Of a DNA stretch of 64,000 nt, positions 1-11,716 are shown piece by piece; the first letter of the stretch is position 1, and each line of letters begins with the position of its first letter. The DNA is taken from assembly GCF_001514065.1 (NCBI RefSeq), contig NZ_KQ948422.1, forward strand, positions 930,001 through 994,000, read 5' to 3'. This DNA comes from Streptomyces antibioticus (GTDB taxonomy: Bacteria; Actinomycetota; Actinomycetes; Streptomycetales; Streptomycetaceae). The notes beneath the pieces are model-generated. The model saw only the letters and a program-made list of their open reading frames with translations. It was not told the origin of the DNA and did no database searches. The position numbers and the translations under genes were made by a program.

Positions 1-1101
1 GTGGAGAGCTGTCCAGTCCGGGTTCCGGGCGCCAATCCGCCGTTCGTATGGCGTGACGGGTTGCAGGGCAGCCCGCCGGACGGCGAGGCAGCCGTGCTGC
101 GCATCTGCACCGACGAAGGGGTCGAGGGCATCGCGATGGCCCCCCGCCGGGGCAGCGCCGTCATCCTCGCGGATCTCCTGGACCGCTTCCTGCGCAAGGA
201 GCTCGTTGGCCAGGACCCGCTCCAGCGGGAGTGGCTGTGGCACCGCATGTGGGAGCTGGACCGCACCGAGGAGCTGCCCCTCTACCTGCTCGGCCTCGTC
301 GACATCGCGCTGTGGGACCTGGCCGGCAGACTCGCCGACCGGCCCACCTGGCAGCTGCTGGGCGGCTTCCGCACGTCGATCCCCGCCTACGCCTCGACCG
401 TCACCTACTCCTCGGTGGCGGAGTACCTGGACATCGCCGACCAGGCCCTGGAGCTCGGATACCCGGCCATCAAGCTCCACGCCTGGGGTGACGCACGCCG
501 CGACGCCCGGCTGTCGGTGGCCCTGCGGGAACACGTGGGGGACGATGTCCCCCTGATGTTCGACGGGTCCGCAGGCTTCGACCTCCCCGACGCGATCTAC
601 CTCGGACGCGCCCTGTCCGACGCGGATTACCTCTGGTACGAGGAGCCGATGCGGGAGTTCAGCATCACCGCGTACAAGCGCCTCGCCGACGCGGTGGCGG
701 TGCCCCTGCTGGTCGCCGAGACCTCCGACGGGGCCCACATGAACTCGGCCGACTTCATCCAGGCCGGCGCCGCCACCTTCGGCGTCCGCGCCTCCACCCA
801 ACTGCGCGGCGGCTTCACGGGCGCCATGCGCACGGCCCATCTCGCCGACGCCTTCCGGCTGCGCGCCGAGGTGCACGGGCCGGAGATCCCCAACCGGCAC
901 CTGTGCATGGCCATCTCGAACACCACCTACTACGAGTCCCTGGTCATGGGCAATCCGATCAGCCGCGAGAGCGGCATCGACGCCCAGGGACTCGTCCACG
1001 CCCCCACGGGGCCGGGCGTGGCACTGCCCGCCGGCCTGGACTACCCCCAGGTCCTTCAGCGGTTCGTCGACAAGGAGACTTCGACGCCGCCGAAGGCCTG
1101 A
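1..1101 (+). CDS. Enolase-superfamily enzyme, probable sugar-acid dehydratase or racemase (5' end probably cut)
   Basis: Mandelate racemase/muconate lactonizing fold. The barrel carries a KLH motif (Lys158, His160), metal ligands Asp188, Glu214/Glu215 and Glu240, and a possible general acid/base at His292 in the VHGPEIPN motif. The protein reads from the first base (GTG) for 366 residues. Family members usually have a few more residues before the first strand, so the true start probably lies just outside the window. The substrate cannot be read from sequence. The neighbouring alpha-fucosidase-type and hemicellulase genes make a plant-sugar acid such as fuconate a reasonable guess, which is inference only. 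Confidence 0.8.
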   Translation: MESCPVRVPGANPPFVWRDGLQGSPPDGEAAVLRICTDEGVEGIAMAPRRGSAVILADLLDRFLRKELVGQDPLQREWLWHRMWELDRTEELPLYLLGLVDIALWDLAGRLADRPTWQLLGGFRTSIPAYASTVTYSSVAEYLDIADQALELGYPAIKLHAWGDARRDARLSVALREHVGDDVPLMFDGSAGFDLPDAIYLGRALSDADYLWYEEPMREFSITAYKRLADAVAVPLLVAETSDGAHMNSADFIQAGAATFGVRASTQLRGGFTGAMRTAHLADAFRLRAEVHGPEIPNRHLCMAISNTTYYESLVMGNPISRESGIDAQGLVHAPTGPGVALPAGLDYPQVLQRFVDKETSTPPKA

Positions 1102-1117
1102 TCAGTCCAGTCCCGGG

Positions 1118-3064
1118 TCAGAGGGCGATGATCTGCCACTGCTGCTCGGGGGCCCGAGTGTAGGTGAACTGGTTGACGTTGGCTCCGTCGGCGGTCGAGC
1201 CCGAGTCGACGTTGAGCGCCAGGCCGCTGAACCGGTTGACGAGGTAGAAGTAGCCGTCGCCGGTGGGCGTGACCGCCCAGTGCTGCTGGGGAACGTTGCT
1301 GTCCGAGTAGATGGCGACGTTTCCGCCGTCCACCCGGGAGAGTCCGGCCACCTCCATCAGCTTGCCGCTGTTGACGTTCTTGATCTCGTAGTAGCCGTCG
1401 CCGGTGGAGGCGAAGGTCCACTTCTGGGCGGTGTTGTTCAGCCACGGCCACTGCTGGATGTTGGTGCCGTTGGCCTTGCCGAAGTTGTACACGTCGACGA
1501 CCTTGCCGCTCTTGCGGTTGACGATGCGGTAGACCGTGCCGTCCCCCGGCAGGACCCTCGACACCAGGGCCGGCTTGGCGGTCCGTCCGCCGATGTGCAG
1601 GCCGCCGATGTTGGCGTAGCCCCCGGTGGCCGCGGTGGCCTGGATCCGTACGAAGCCCACGTTCCGGGCGGGCCATTCGGCCACCTTGGTGGCGCGGTCC
1701 CCGGCCCAGGTCCCGGTGGCGACCTGGGTGAAGTTCGTGCCGTCGGTGCTGGTGGAGATGGTGTACGAGGTGATGTCTCCGTCGGTGGTGTTGGTGCGGT
1801 TCCACTGCTTGGGCAGGTACTCCAGGGTGGAGACGTTGCTCCACACCCCGCCCAGGTCGATCGTGATCGAGTGGGGCAGGGCCGGAGACAGTCCCCAAGT
1901 CGACCAGCAGGTCTCGTAGCCTCTGTCGCTCAGTCCGTCGATGGCGTTGAGCGGTCCCTCGCCGGCGCGGTATGCGGTCGCGTAGGCGCTGACCGGTGTG
2001 ACGGGGTGCTCGGCGCGCAGCAGCTGCGTCGGCAGTGGCGGGCGGGAGGTGTCGGGGCTCCAGGCCGCGCCGACCTCGGCGAGCCGGTTGACGATGTTGG
2101 TGTCCAGCCTGCCGTTGCGGTTGGGCGGGCAGTTGAGGATGAAGGACGTGTACTTCGGTTCCAGGTCGGCCAGATGGGACAGGATCGCGTCCTTGCTCAT
2201 CAGGCCCTCGGTCGGCGTGGCCGGATGCCAGAACCAGCCGTTGCTGATCGTCTGCCCCTGCGTGGCGGCGTACGTGTTTCCGGCGGGCGCGCTGACGCCC
2301 AACGGCTCCTCGAAGTAGATCGCGTCACCGAGGAACGGCACCGACAGCGCACCGTGGTCGATCATGACGATGTCCGGCTGGAGCGACTTCACGTGCTCGC
2401 GGATCCGCTGGTAGGAGACGGCCTGCTGGCCCATCTGCCACCCGTAACCGTCGGTGACGAAGAGGTCGATGGTGCCGTAGTTGGTGAGCAGCTCGGTGAT
2501 CTGACCGAGGATGAAGGTCATGTCGCTGGGCTGGATGGCGTCGGTGGTCTCGAGTCCGACGTTCTTGTGCCGGCTCTCCCACGCCTCGACGCCGTAGGTG
2601 CGGTCCCATATCGAGTAGTAGAGCCCGACCTTCAGTCCCTTGGCCCGGAAGGCGTCGCAGTATGCCTGCACCACGTCGTGCTGGTAGGAGCTGTTGGCGA
2701 CGTTCTGGGTGCCGTAGGCGCTCGGCCACAGGGCGAAGCCGTCGTGGTGCTTGGTCGTCAGGATGCCGTAGCTCATCTTCGCCGCCGCGGCGGCGTCCGC
2801 CCACTGGGCGCAGTCCACGGCCGTGGGGGCGAACAGGGTGGGGCTCTGGTTCGGGGCGGCCCACTCCTGGTTGGTGAACGTGCCCAGGTTGAAGTGGTTG
2901 AACATGCCGAACCGCATGTCGACCAGCTTCTCCAGGTTGGTCTGCAGGTCAGCGGCTGCGGCCTGGGGCACCAGGCTCGGGAAGGCCGGGGCGACGGCCG
3001 TGGCGGCGGCAGCGCCGGCGGCGGCTCCCAGGAAAGTGCGGCGGGACAGTCTTCCTGACGACAT
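1118..3064 (-). CDS. Secreted GH29 alpha-L-fucosidase-like hydrolase with ricin-type domain
   Basis: 648 residues. A twin-arginine signal (SRRTFLG near residue 8, then an Ala-rich stretch) indicates Tat export. The GH29-type catalytic barrel spans roughly residues 40-340, with the likely nucleophile Asp205 in the strand-end motif LFVTDGYGW. A discoidin-like beta-sandwich (about 350-490) and a C-terminal ricin/CBM13 beta-trefoil (about 500-648, with IQQW, QQHW and QQW repeats) follow. Family members remove alpha-linked L-fucose, for example from xyloglucan side chains. The next gene upstream on the same strand is a GH74 xyloglucanase, which fits that role. Start ATG is preceded by GGGAG. GH29 assignment is confident; exact substrate is not. 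Confidence 0.85.
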   Translation of the reverse strand: MSSGRLSRRTFLGAAAGAAAATAVAPAFPSLVPQAAAADLQTNLEKLVDMRFGMFNHFNLGTFTNQEWAAPNQSPTLFAPTAVDCAQWADAAAAAKMSYGILTTKHHDGFALWPSAYGTQNVANSSYQHDVVQAYCDAFRAKGLKVGLYYSIWDRTYGVEAWESRHKNVGLETTDAIQPSDMTFILGQITELLTNYGTIDLFVTDGYGWQMGQQAVSYQRIREHVKSLQPDIVMIDHGALSVPFLGDAIYFEEPLGVSAPAGNTYAATQGQTISNGWFWHPATPTEGLMSKDAILSHLADLEPKYTSFILNCPPNRNGRLDTNIVNRLAEVGAAWSPDTSRPPLPTQLLRAEHPVTPVSAYATAYRAGEGPLNAIDGLSDRGYETCWSTWGLSPALPHSITIDLGGVWSNVSTLEYLPKQWNRTNTTDGDITSYTISTSTDGTNFTQVATGTWAGDRATKVAEWPARNVGFVRIQATAATGGYANIGGLHIGGRTAKPALVSRVLPGDGTVYRIVNRKSGKVVDVYNFGKANGTNIQQWPWLNNTAQKWTFASTGDGYYEIKNVNSGKLMEVAGLSRVDGGNVAIYSDSNVPQQHWAVTPTGDGYFYLVNRFSGLALNVDSGSTADGANVNQFTYTRAPEQQWQIIAL

Positions 3065-3115
3065 GGGTGTACTCCCGGTTGAGGGCGACTCCGAAGCGCG
3101 GGATGTTACGCATGA

Positions 3116-3144
3116 AGGTCAGTCACATAACTGCCCTGTGTCAA
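3116..3144 (-). promoter_or_regulatory. Candidate promoter of the GH29 gene
   Basis: On the minus strand a perfect TTGACA (-35, 3144-3139) is followed after 17 bp by TGACCT (3121-3116), a weak -10. A small inverted repeat (CCCTGT-4-ACAGGG, 3134-3149) overlaps the -35 box. Confidence 0.4.
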
Positions 3145-3149
3145 CAGGG

Positions 3150-3203
3150 TGAAGGGATGAAAGTCTCCATCAACACAGCGGAATTGGAGATTTCATCCCT
3201 TCA
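3150..3203. promoter_or_regulatory. Long inverted repeat upstream of the GH29 promoter (candidate operator)
   Basis: Left arm 3150-3169 and right arm 3185-3203 are complementary over 19 positions (core TGAAGGGATGAAA) with one bulged base; the spacer is 15 bp. It sits directly upstream of the TTGACA box, where an activator or repressor of the hydrolase gene could bind. It does not match the TGGGAGCGCTCCCA CebR site. Confidence 0.5.
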
Positions 3204-3246
3204 AGTCCCTTTTAACTTCCGCAGACATGCCATGTTCCCCGGAAGT

Positions 3247-3287
3247 AGGGCGGGGCCGCGAGTGGTTGTGGGTCGCGGCCCCGCCCT
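3247..3287 (-). terminator. Terminator hairpin of the GH74 gene
   Basis: A perfect 15-bp GC-rich stem (3247-3261 with 3273-3287) and an 11-nt loop, 13 bp beyond the GH74 stop codon. There is no U-tract, as is usual for Streptomyces terminators. Confidence 0.75.
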
Positions 3288-3300
3288 GGGGTACTGCGGG

Positions 3301-5976
3301 TCAGGACGGGTCGCCGTACTGCAAACCTCGGCCGTTGGTGCCGATGTAGACGCGTCCGTAGGTGTCGGGGTCGCCGGTGATGATGCCGAAGCTGCCGATG
3401 GCGCCCCACTGGTGGGCGTCGTCGTTGACGCGGAGCCAGGTGGCGCCCTTGTCGGTGGAGCGGAAGACGCCGGTGACGTTGTTGACGGTGCCGAGCAGGT
3501 AGAGGGCCTGGTAGTCGGTGCCGGGCTTGGCCTTGCCGAAGCCGAGGGCGGAGGCGGACTTCACCGATCCGAGGGCGGTGAAGGTGCGGCCGCCGTCGGT
3601 GGAGTGCAGCAGTCCTCTGTCGCCGCCGGAGAGCCACAGGTCACCCGCGACACCGGGGACGGCGCTGAGCTTCCCGCTCGGCAGGTTGGAGGTGCGGGCA
3701 CCGAAGGTCGCACCGCCGTCGGTGCTGGCGTAGAGCGTGCCGTTGCTCAGCGAGTAGAAGGTGTTGGCCGCGGACCGGTCGGCGACGACCAGGGCGTCGT
3801 TGCCGAGGCCGTTGACCTTCGACCAGCTCGCCCCCCGGTCGGTGGAGCGGTACGGGGCCTGGCCGGCCTCGGCCCAGACGAAGCTGGAGCCGTCCGCCGC
3901 GATCGCGATGTGGCCGCTGTCCGCACTGGGCACCGGCTCGCCCTTGAAGCCGCTCCAGGTGTGGCCGCCGTCGGTGGAGAGGGCGCCGTCCTGCTTGCCG
4001 TTCCGGCCGACCCGGACCACCAGCGAGGGGTTGGACTGGGCGAAGTCGACGGAGGTGCTGGCGTACATCTCCGGGTTGACCAGCCGGCTGGTGGGTTGCT
4101 TCGTCACGTCGTCGTACACGAAGCCGCCCTGGTCGCCCACCGAGGTGATGAGGGCGGCGGCGCCGGGCGGGGAGACCGCGTCGTAGTACGCCGTCTCCTC
4201 AAGCCCGCGGGCTCCGATGAACCAGTGGCTGGTGCCGCCGTTGTCGGTCGCGTTGGCGTCCTTGCTGGCCCAGATGTTGTTGCCGGTGCCGTACATCACG
4301 TGCCCGGAGTCGAACGGGTCGATGCTCAGCGCGGTCATCCAGTGCCCGATCCCGGTGCCGAGGTACGGGGCGATGGAGGCGTCCCGCACGGACCTGTCGG
4401 ACTGGGTCTTCCAGGTGGCACCGCCGTCGGTGCTGCGGTAGATCTCGTCCTCGGGCCACCAGCGGTCCAGCGTGGTGACCATCACCGTGGACGGCTTCTG
4501 CGGGTCGACGGCCAGACCGGAGAACCCGTAACTGCCCTGCGACGGCGAGATGTTCTTCCACGCCCCGCCGGCGTACTTCCACACCGAACCGCCCGACACG
4601 CTGTTCGGGCCGGGGTGGTCGGTGTACGTCACGTACAGCGAACCGTCACCGGAGAGCACACCGTGCTGCGGCATCTGGCCGGTGGGCTGCCCGGAGACCG
4701 CCTGCCAGGAGCTGCCGCCGTCGGTGGACCGGTACAGGTTGGTGGACTTGTCGGCGACGCCGACGTAGACCGTGTTGCTGCCGGCCGGGCCGTACGTCAC
4801 GAAGGAGATGCCGGTGCCGAAGCTCGCGCCGTTCTTGACCGGGAACGAGGAGACCTGGTTCCAGGTCTTACCGGCGTCGGTGCTGCGCCACAGGCCGTTC
4901 TTGCGGGTGCCCAGCAGCAGGTTGTCGTGGTTCGCGGGATCGATCACCAGGCGCTCGCCCGCCCCACGGCCGTCCTCGTTGCCGCCCAGCTTGACCGGCA
5001 GGTCGGTGTGCTGGAAGGTGCGGCCGCGGTCGGTGGAGCGCAGGATCGCCCCGTTGCCCGCCCACTCGTTGGTGTAGGTGCCGGCGGCGAGGTAGAGCCG
5101 GTTCGGGTCCACCGGGTCGGTGGCCAGCGACTCGATGCCCAGCAGGTTCCAGTCCTTCTCGCCGACCCAGTCGGTCAGCGGTATCCACTGCTCGGCGCCG
5201 GTGTCCCAACGGTACGCGCCACCCATGTCGGTGCGCGCGTACAGCAGGCCCTTCTCCTTCTGGTTGAAGACCAGGCCGGTGACGTAACCGCCGGCCGTCA
5301 CCGGGGCGTTCTTCCACACATACGGGCCTGCCGCGGCCGTCGCCGTCTGTGCCTCGCCGGTCCCGGAGGTCTGGGAGCTCTGGGAGGTCTGGGAGGTCTG
5401 GGACTCGCCCGTCTTCACCAGCTTCCACTGCTGGTTGGCGCCGCCCGTGGCCGGGTACTGGATGATGGCTGCGCCGTTGTCCTTGGAGTTTCCTCGGACG
5501 TCCAGGACCTGGCCGCTCTTGCGGGAGGTGAGGGTGACGGCGTCGGAACCACTCACATCGTCGATCCGCCACTCCTGAGCGGTGGACGAGCTGTCGGTCT
5601 CCTGCTCGGTGAAAGCGGCCGAGGCGGTCGAAGCGCCCTCCACGCCCAGCACCTTGCCGCTGTTGCGGTTCACCAGCTCGTAGTAGCCGTCCCCGGCGGG
5701 CTTCAGCTTCCACTGCTGGTTGGCGGTGTTCTGGTCGGTCCACTGCTGGATACGGGTGCCGTCGGCGGTGGAGTAGCCGTTGACGTCCAGCACCTTGCCG
5801 CTGCTCACCGACACCAGCCGGTAATAGGCACCGCCGTCGACCGTCGCGGCCTGCGAGTCCTCCTGTGCGTAGAGGAGGTACGGCACGAGGACGGCGGGCA
5901 CGCCGAGCACCAGACCGGTAGCGGTCCAGCGGCGGCGGTGACGACCGCGGCGCCCGCCGTTCGTGGGGTTGTTCAT
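3301..5976 (-). CDS. Secreted GH74 xyloglucanase with N-terminal ricin-type domain
   Basis: 891 residues. A basic N-terminus and hydrophobic segment (about 17-36) serve as signal or anchor. A ricin/CBM13 trefoil (about 50-190; repeated QQW motifs) and a Ser/Thr/Gln-rich linker (about 191-215) precede a two-propeller GH74 domain (about 219-891). The family signature YARTDMGGAYRWD contains the first catalytic aspartate (Asp250), and SVGDQGGFVYDD contains the second (Asp615). GH74 enzymes cut the glucan backbone of xyloglucan. Many BNR-type ST(D/T)GG-T-W repeats are visible. Start ATG has AAGGAG upstream. It is divergent from the GH62 gene and probably co-regulated with it. Confidence 0.93.
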   Translation of the reverse strand: MNNPTNGGRRGRHRRRWTATGLVLGVPAVLVPYLLYAQEDSQAATVDGGAYYRLVSVSSGKVLDVNGYSTADGTRIQQWTDQNTANQQWKLKPAGDGYYELVNRNSGKVLGVEGASTASAAFTEQETDSSSTAQEWRIDDVSGSDAVTLTSRKSGQVLDVRGNSKDNGAAIIQYPATGGANQQWKLVKTGESQTSQTSQSSQTSGTGEAQTATAAAGPYVWKNAPVTAGGYVTGLVFNQKEKGLLYARTDMGGAYRWDTGAEQWIPLTDWVGEKDWNLLGIESLATDPVDPNRLYLAAGTYTNEWAGNGAILRSTDRGRTFQHTDLPVKLGGNEDGRGAGERLVIDPANHDNLLLGTRKNGLWRSTDAGKTWNQVSSFPVKNGASFGTGISFVTYGPAGSNTVYVGVADKSTNLYRSTDGGSSWQAVSGQPTGQMPQHGVLSGDGSLYVTYTDHPGPNSVSGGSVWKYAGGAWKNISPSQGSYGFSGLAVDPQKPSTVMVTTLDRWWPEDEIYRSTDGGATWKTQSDRSVRDASIAPYLGTGIGHWMTALSIDPFDSGHVMYGTGNNIWASKDANATDNGGTSHWFIGARGLEETAYYDAVSPPGAAALITSVGDQGGFVYDDVTKQPTSRLVNPEMYASTSVDFAQSNPSLVVRVGRNGKQDGALSTDGGHTWSGFKGEPVPSADSGHIAIAADGSSFVWAEAGQAPYRSTDRGASWSKVNGLGNDALVVADRSAANTFYSLSNGTLYASTDGGATFGARTSNLPSGKLSAVPGVAGDLWLSGGDRGLLHSTDGGRTFTALGSVKSASALGFGKAKPGTDYQALYLLGTVNNVTGVFRSTDKGATWLRVNDDAHQWGAIGSFGIITGDPDTYGRVYIGTNGRGLQYGDPS

Positions 5977-6013
5977 GAAGGGTGTTCTCCTTGCAGGCCG
6001 TTCACGAAGTCAG

Positions 6014-6044
6014 CGGATCCGAGCACCGGAACTGGCCGGATCCG
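6014..6044. promoter_or_regulatory. Paired CGGATCCG palindromes in the GH74/GH62 divergent region
   Basis: Two identical 8-bp palindromes, CGGATCCG (6014-6021 and 6037-6044), have centres 23 bp apart, about two helical turns. They lie in the GH74 leader, and the outer bases extend the pair into a 9-bp inverted repeat. This could be an operator or a 5' hairpin. Otherwise the 327-bp gap 5977-6303 holds only the GH62 promoter and ribosome sites. Confidence 0.4.
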
Positions 6045-6146
6045 CCCCCTTGTGGTCACAGGCCATGCCAAGGGTTGCCGCGAGCCGAGAACTTTCTTTC
6101 CGCAAGCCCCCGGAGAAGTTCCGTGTCGCGAATCGTGCGCGAAGTA

Positions 6147-7725
<1,579 letters not shown>

Positions 7726-7737
7726 CCCGTTAATCCA

Positions 7738-7770
7738 CGGCACCCCAGCCCTACGCCGGCTGGGGTGCCG
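7738..7770 (+). terminator. Terminator hairpin of the GH62 gene
   Basis: A perfect 13-bp stem (7738-7750 with 7758-7770) and a 7-nt loop, 12 bp after the stop codon. Confidence 0.8.
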
Positions 7771-7865
7771 TCGGGATGAACAGGGTCCGCGCCGGGGTTG
7801 GATGTGTCGACAGGGCGGTCCCCGATCGCCGTGTCGCCATCGGACCGCCGTCGAAAGGCAATCCC

Positions 7866-8747
7866 ATGCCACTGCGCCTCGGTGTTTCCCTTCAGCCGCG
7901 CTGGCCCGTCGACGACGGAGCCGCCGTGCTCCGCGCCGCACGCCACGCGGAAGACCTGGGCTTCGATCATGTCGCGGTCGGCAACCGGCTGTTGGACAGC
8001 GGTTTCGGCCTCGACACGGATCCGCTGGTGCTGCTCTCGGCCGTGGCGGGGGCGACGACGCGCCTGCGGCTGCTGACGTCCGTACTCGTCGCGCCGTACT
8101 ACCCGGCGGTGGTGCTCGCCAATCAGGCGGCCACGCTGGATGTCGTGTCCGGAGGGCGCTTGCTGCTGGGCGTCGGCACCGGCTGGAATCCCGAGGAATT
8201 CGCCGCCGTGGGTGTACCCGCCCGAGAACGTGGTGCGCGTACCGACGACCACCTCGGTGCTGCCAAGGCCCTGTGGGCCCGGCGCCCCGCAGACTTCGAC
8301 GGGCCGTTCACGACACTGCGCCAGGCACAGTTGGGAGTGCCTCCGATCACCCCCGGCGGTCCGCCGGTGTGGGTCGGCGGACACAGCGACGCTGCCCTGC
8401 GCCGGGCTCTGCGGTTCGGTGACGCCTGGTACGGCACAGGCGCCGACGCCGAGGAGGTCACCGACGTACGGCGCCGCCTGAGTGACCTCGGCGGCGCGGA
8501 GAACGCCGACCGGCTGACGCTCGCCTCGGCCGCATTCCTCACTCCCCCTGGTGTGCCCGCGGTCATCGCGCCACCGGGGCGGCCGCTCGGCGGCACCGCG
8601 CCCAGCGCGGCGAGTGTCGCCGACGACCTCGGCCGGCTCGCCGAGGCAGGGCTCACCGCTTGCACCCTGTGGCTGCCCATCGCGGCTGAACACGTCGCGA
8701 AGGCCATGGAGTGGGTCGCGGCAGAGGTGGCACCGCGACTCACCTGA
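7866..8747 (+). CDS. LLM-class (luciferase-like) F420/FMN oxidoreductase
   Basis: 293 residues, single luciferase-like domain of the size typical for F420-dependent reductases. It starts MPLRLGVSLQPRW and contains the LLLGVGTGWNPEEF and PPVWVGGHSDAALRRALRFGDAWY segments common in this family. The reading frame is open upstream to 7776, but the ATG at 7866, preceded by GAAAGG, gives the normal N-terminus. It stands alone between a terminator and a regulator; the substrate is unknown. Confidence 0.8.
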   Translation: MPLRLGVSLQPRWPVDDGAAVLRAARHAEDLGFDHVAVGNRLLDSGFGLDTDPLVLLSAVAGATTRLRLLTSVLVAPYYPAVVLANQAATLDVVSGGRLLLGVGTGWNPEEFAAVGVPARERGARTDDHLGAAKALWARRPADFDGPFTTLRQAQLGVPPITPGGPPVWVGGHSDAALRRALRFGDAWYGTGADAEEVTDVRRRLSDLGGAENADRLTLASAAFLTPPGVPAVIAPPGRPLGGTAPSAASVADDLGRLAEAGLTACTLWLPIAAEHVAKAMEWVAAEVAPRLT

Positions 8748-8872
8748 CACCAGGTTCGGGAAGGCCGCCGTCGACGTGGGGCGACCAGGCTGTTCCTCAG
8801 ATCGTCGGACGCGGCACAGTACCCTGACCTTCGAACAGACCGGGTCCGGTGACCCGGCCTGATGGGGGGAAC

Positions 8873-10423
8873 GTGGAGCTCATCGGGCGGGACGATCAGC
8901 TGGAACTGTTGCGTCGGCTGCTGGCCGAGCCGCGGAGCCACGGAGCCGCGGTGCTCGTCCGGGGTGCACCCGGCATCGGGAAGACGACACTGCTCACCCG
9001 GGCCGCCGCCCTCGCCGAGGAACTGGGCTACCAGGTCCTGCGCACCAGCGGTGTCGAAGCCGAGAGCGACATCCCCTACGCCGGCCTGCAGCTCATGCTG
9101 CGGCCGCTGGCCACAGGAGCCGCCGACCTCGCCGCTTCGGACCGGCAGGCACTGGACGCCGCTCTCGGACACGCGGAGAGCGGCGTCCCCGACGTCTTCC
9201 TGGTCGGTCTGGCGGTGCTCAATCTCCTGGCCGACGCCGCCGCGGCCGCACCGGTGCTGGTCCTGGTCGACGACGCCCAGTGGCTCGACGACGCCACCGC
9301 CAGTGTCCTTGCCTTCGTGGCGCGAAGGGTCGGCACGGAGCCGGTGGTCGTGGTGGGAGCCGCCCGGGACGGCTACCGGTCACGGCTCAACTCCGACGAA
9401 CTCACCTCCGTAACCCTCAGTCCGCTCACGGACGCCCAGGCCACGCAGCTGGCGGACCAGGCTCCGGAGCTGCGGCCGACCGCGCAGCGCCGCCTGCTGG
9501 CCGAGGCGGCCGGGAATCCCCTGGCCCTGACCGAACTCTCCCGCACCCTGGGCGCGTCGGTGGATCCTCACCTGTCCCAGCTGCCGCTCACCGAGCGCCT
9601 CGAACGGGCCTTCACCGACCGTCTGGAAAGCCTGCCCGAGATCACCCGCAGTCTGCTGCGGATCGCGGCCCTCAACGACAGCCCGTCGCTCCCCGAGATC
9701 TACCGCGCGACCCGGCAGTTGACCGGCATGGCAGCGGGAACCGCGGAGCTCGACCCCGCCGTACGCTCCCGGCTCGTCCAGGTCGTGGGCGCGGAGCTGC
9801 GCTTCGGGCATCCGCTGATGCGGTCGGCGATCCACCAGACGATGCCCGCCGACATGCGCCACGCCGCGCACGCCGCACTCGCGGCCGCACTCCACGAACA
9901 ACCCGACCGGCAGTTGCGGCACCGGGCCGCCGCGGCCGACGACCCGGACGAGAGCGTCGCCGTGGCGTTGGAGGACGTGGCTCACCGGGCCGCACACCGC
10001 GGCGGCATCGCGGCGGCCGTCACCACCCTCGAACAGGCCCGCGCGCGGCTGCTGTTCGGCGAGTGGCTGCGCCGCTGCAAACGGCGCTCCGATGCCAGGA
10101 CGCAGTTGCGTGCCGCGTACGAGAGCTTCGACGCCTTCGGGGCGCTGCCGTACGCCGAGCGTGCCCGGCTCGAACTGCTCGCCACCGGCGCGACGGCCCG
10201 CAGGCGGTCCGCGGAGACCAGGTTCGATCTCACCCCGCGGGAACGGCAGGTGGCCTCCATGGCAGCCGCCGGGATGACCAACACGGAGATCGCGACCAGG
10301 CTGTTCGTCACGGCGTCGACCGTCGAGTTCCACCTCAGCAGGGTCTTCCGCAAGCTCGGCATCACCTCCCGCAAGCGGATCCCCCGCGCGATCGGCGAAC
10401 AGGGCCCGCCGACCGAGGGCTGA
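8873..10423 (+). CDS. LuxR-family ATPase regulator (LAL type) with a large in-frame central deletion
   Basis: The N-terminus (VELIGRDDQLELL) and Walker A GAPGIGKT (31-38) plus the Walker B segment VLVLVDDAQWLDD define the AAA/NACHT-like ATPase. The C-terminus (LTPRERQVASMAAAGMTN) is a LuxR helix-turn-helix. LAL proteins are usually about 900 residues with a long TPR-like middle. This one has 516, jumping near residue 385-395 from the start of the helical region straight to its last repeat (LLFGEWLRR). The frame is intact, so it may be expressed, but ligand sensing is probably altered. GTG 8873 is preferred over GTG 8849 because GGGGGGA lies just upstream and the homologous N-terminus begins there. 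Confidence 0.8.
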   Translation: MELIGRDDQLELLRRLLAEPRSHGAAVLVRGAPGIGKTTLLTRAAALAEELGYQVLRTSGVEAESDIPYAGLQLMLRPLATGAADLAASDRQALDAALGHAESGVPDVFLVGLAVLNLLADAAAAAPVLVLVDDAQWLDDATASVLAFVARRVGTEPVVVVGAARDGYRSRLNSDELTSVTLSPLTDAQATQLADQAPELRPTAQRRLLAEAAGNPLALTELSRTLGASVDPHLSQLPLTERLERAFTDRLESLPEITRSLLRIAALNDSPSLPEIYRATRQLTGMAAGTAELDPAVRSRLVQVVGAELRFGHPLMRSAIHQTMPADMRHAAHAALAAALHEQPDRQLRHRAAAADDPDESVAVALEDVAHRAAHRGGIAAAVTTLEQARARLLFGEWLRRCKRRSDARTQLRAAYESFDAFGALPYAERARLELLATGATARRRSAETRFDLTPRERQVASMAAAGMTNTEIATRLFVTASTVEFHLSRVFRKLGITSRKRIPRAIGEQGPPTEG

Positions 10424-10441
10424 CTCTCCCTCAGGCCGGTG

Positions 10442-11632
<1,191 letters not shown>

Positions 11633-11716
11633 CGCCGTGAGCGTCGGCCTCCTGCGGTGCGGTGCCCGTCATGGCTGTGCTCCTCGGTCTGTTCCGCTCT
11701 CGCGGGGCGGTCTGAC

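Noticed and set aside
3150-3203. CebR-type cellulose operator near the hydrolases
   Set aside because: No TGGGAGCGCTCCCA-like sequence is present; the repeat found has a different core.
6089-6121. GAACTT/AAGTTC inverted repeat upstream of GH62
   Set aside because: Six-base arms with a 21-bp spacer are within chance expectation.
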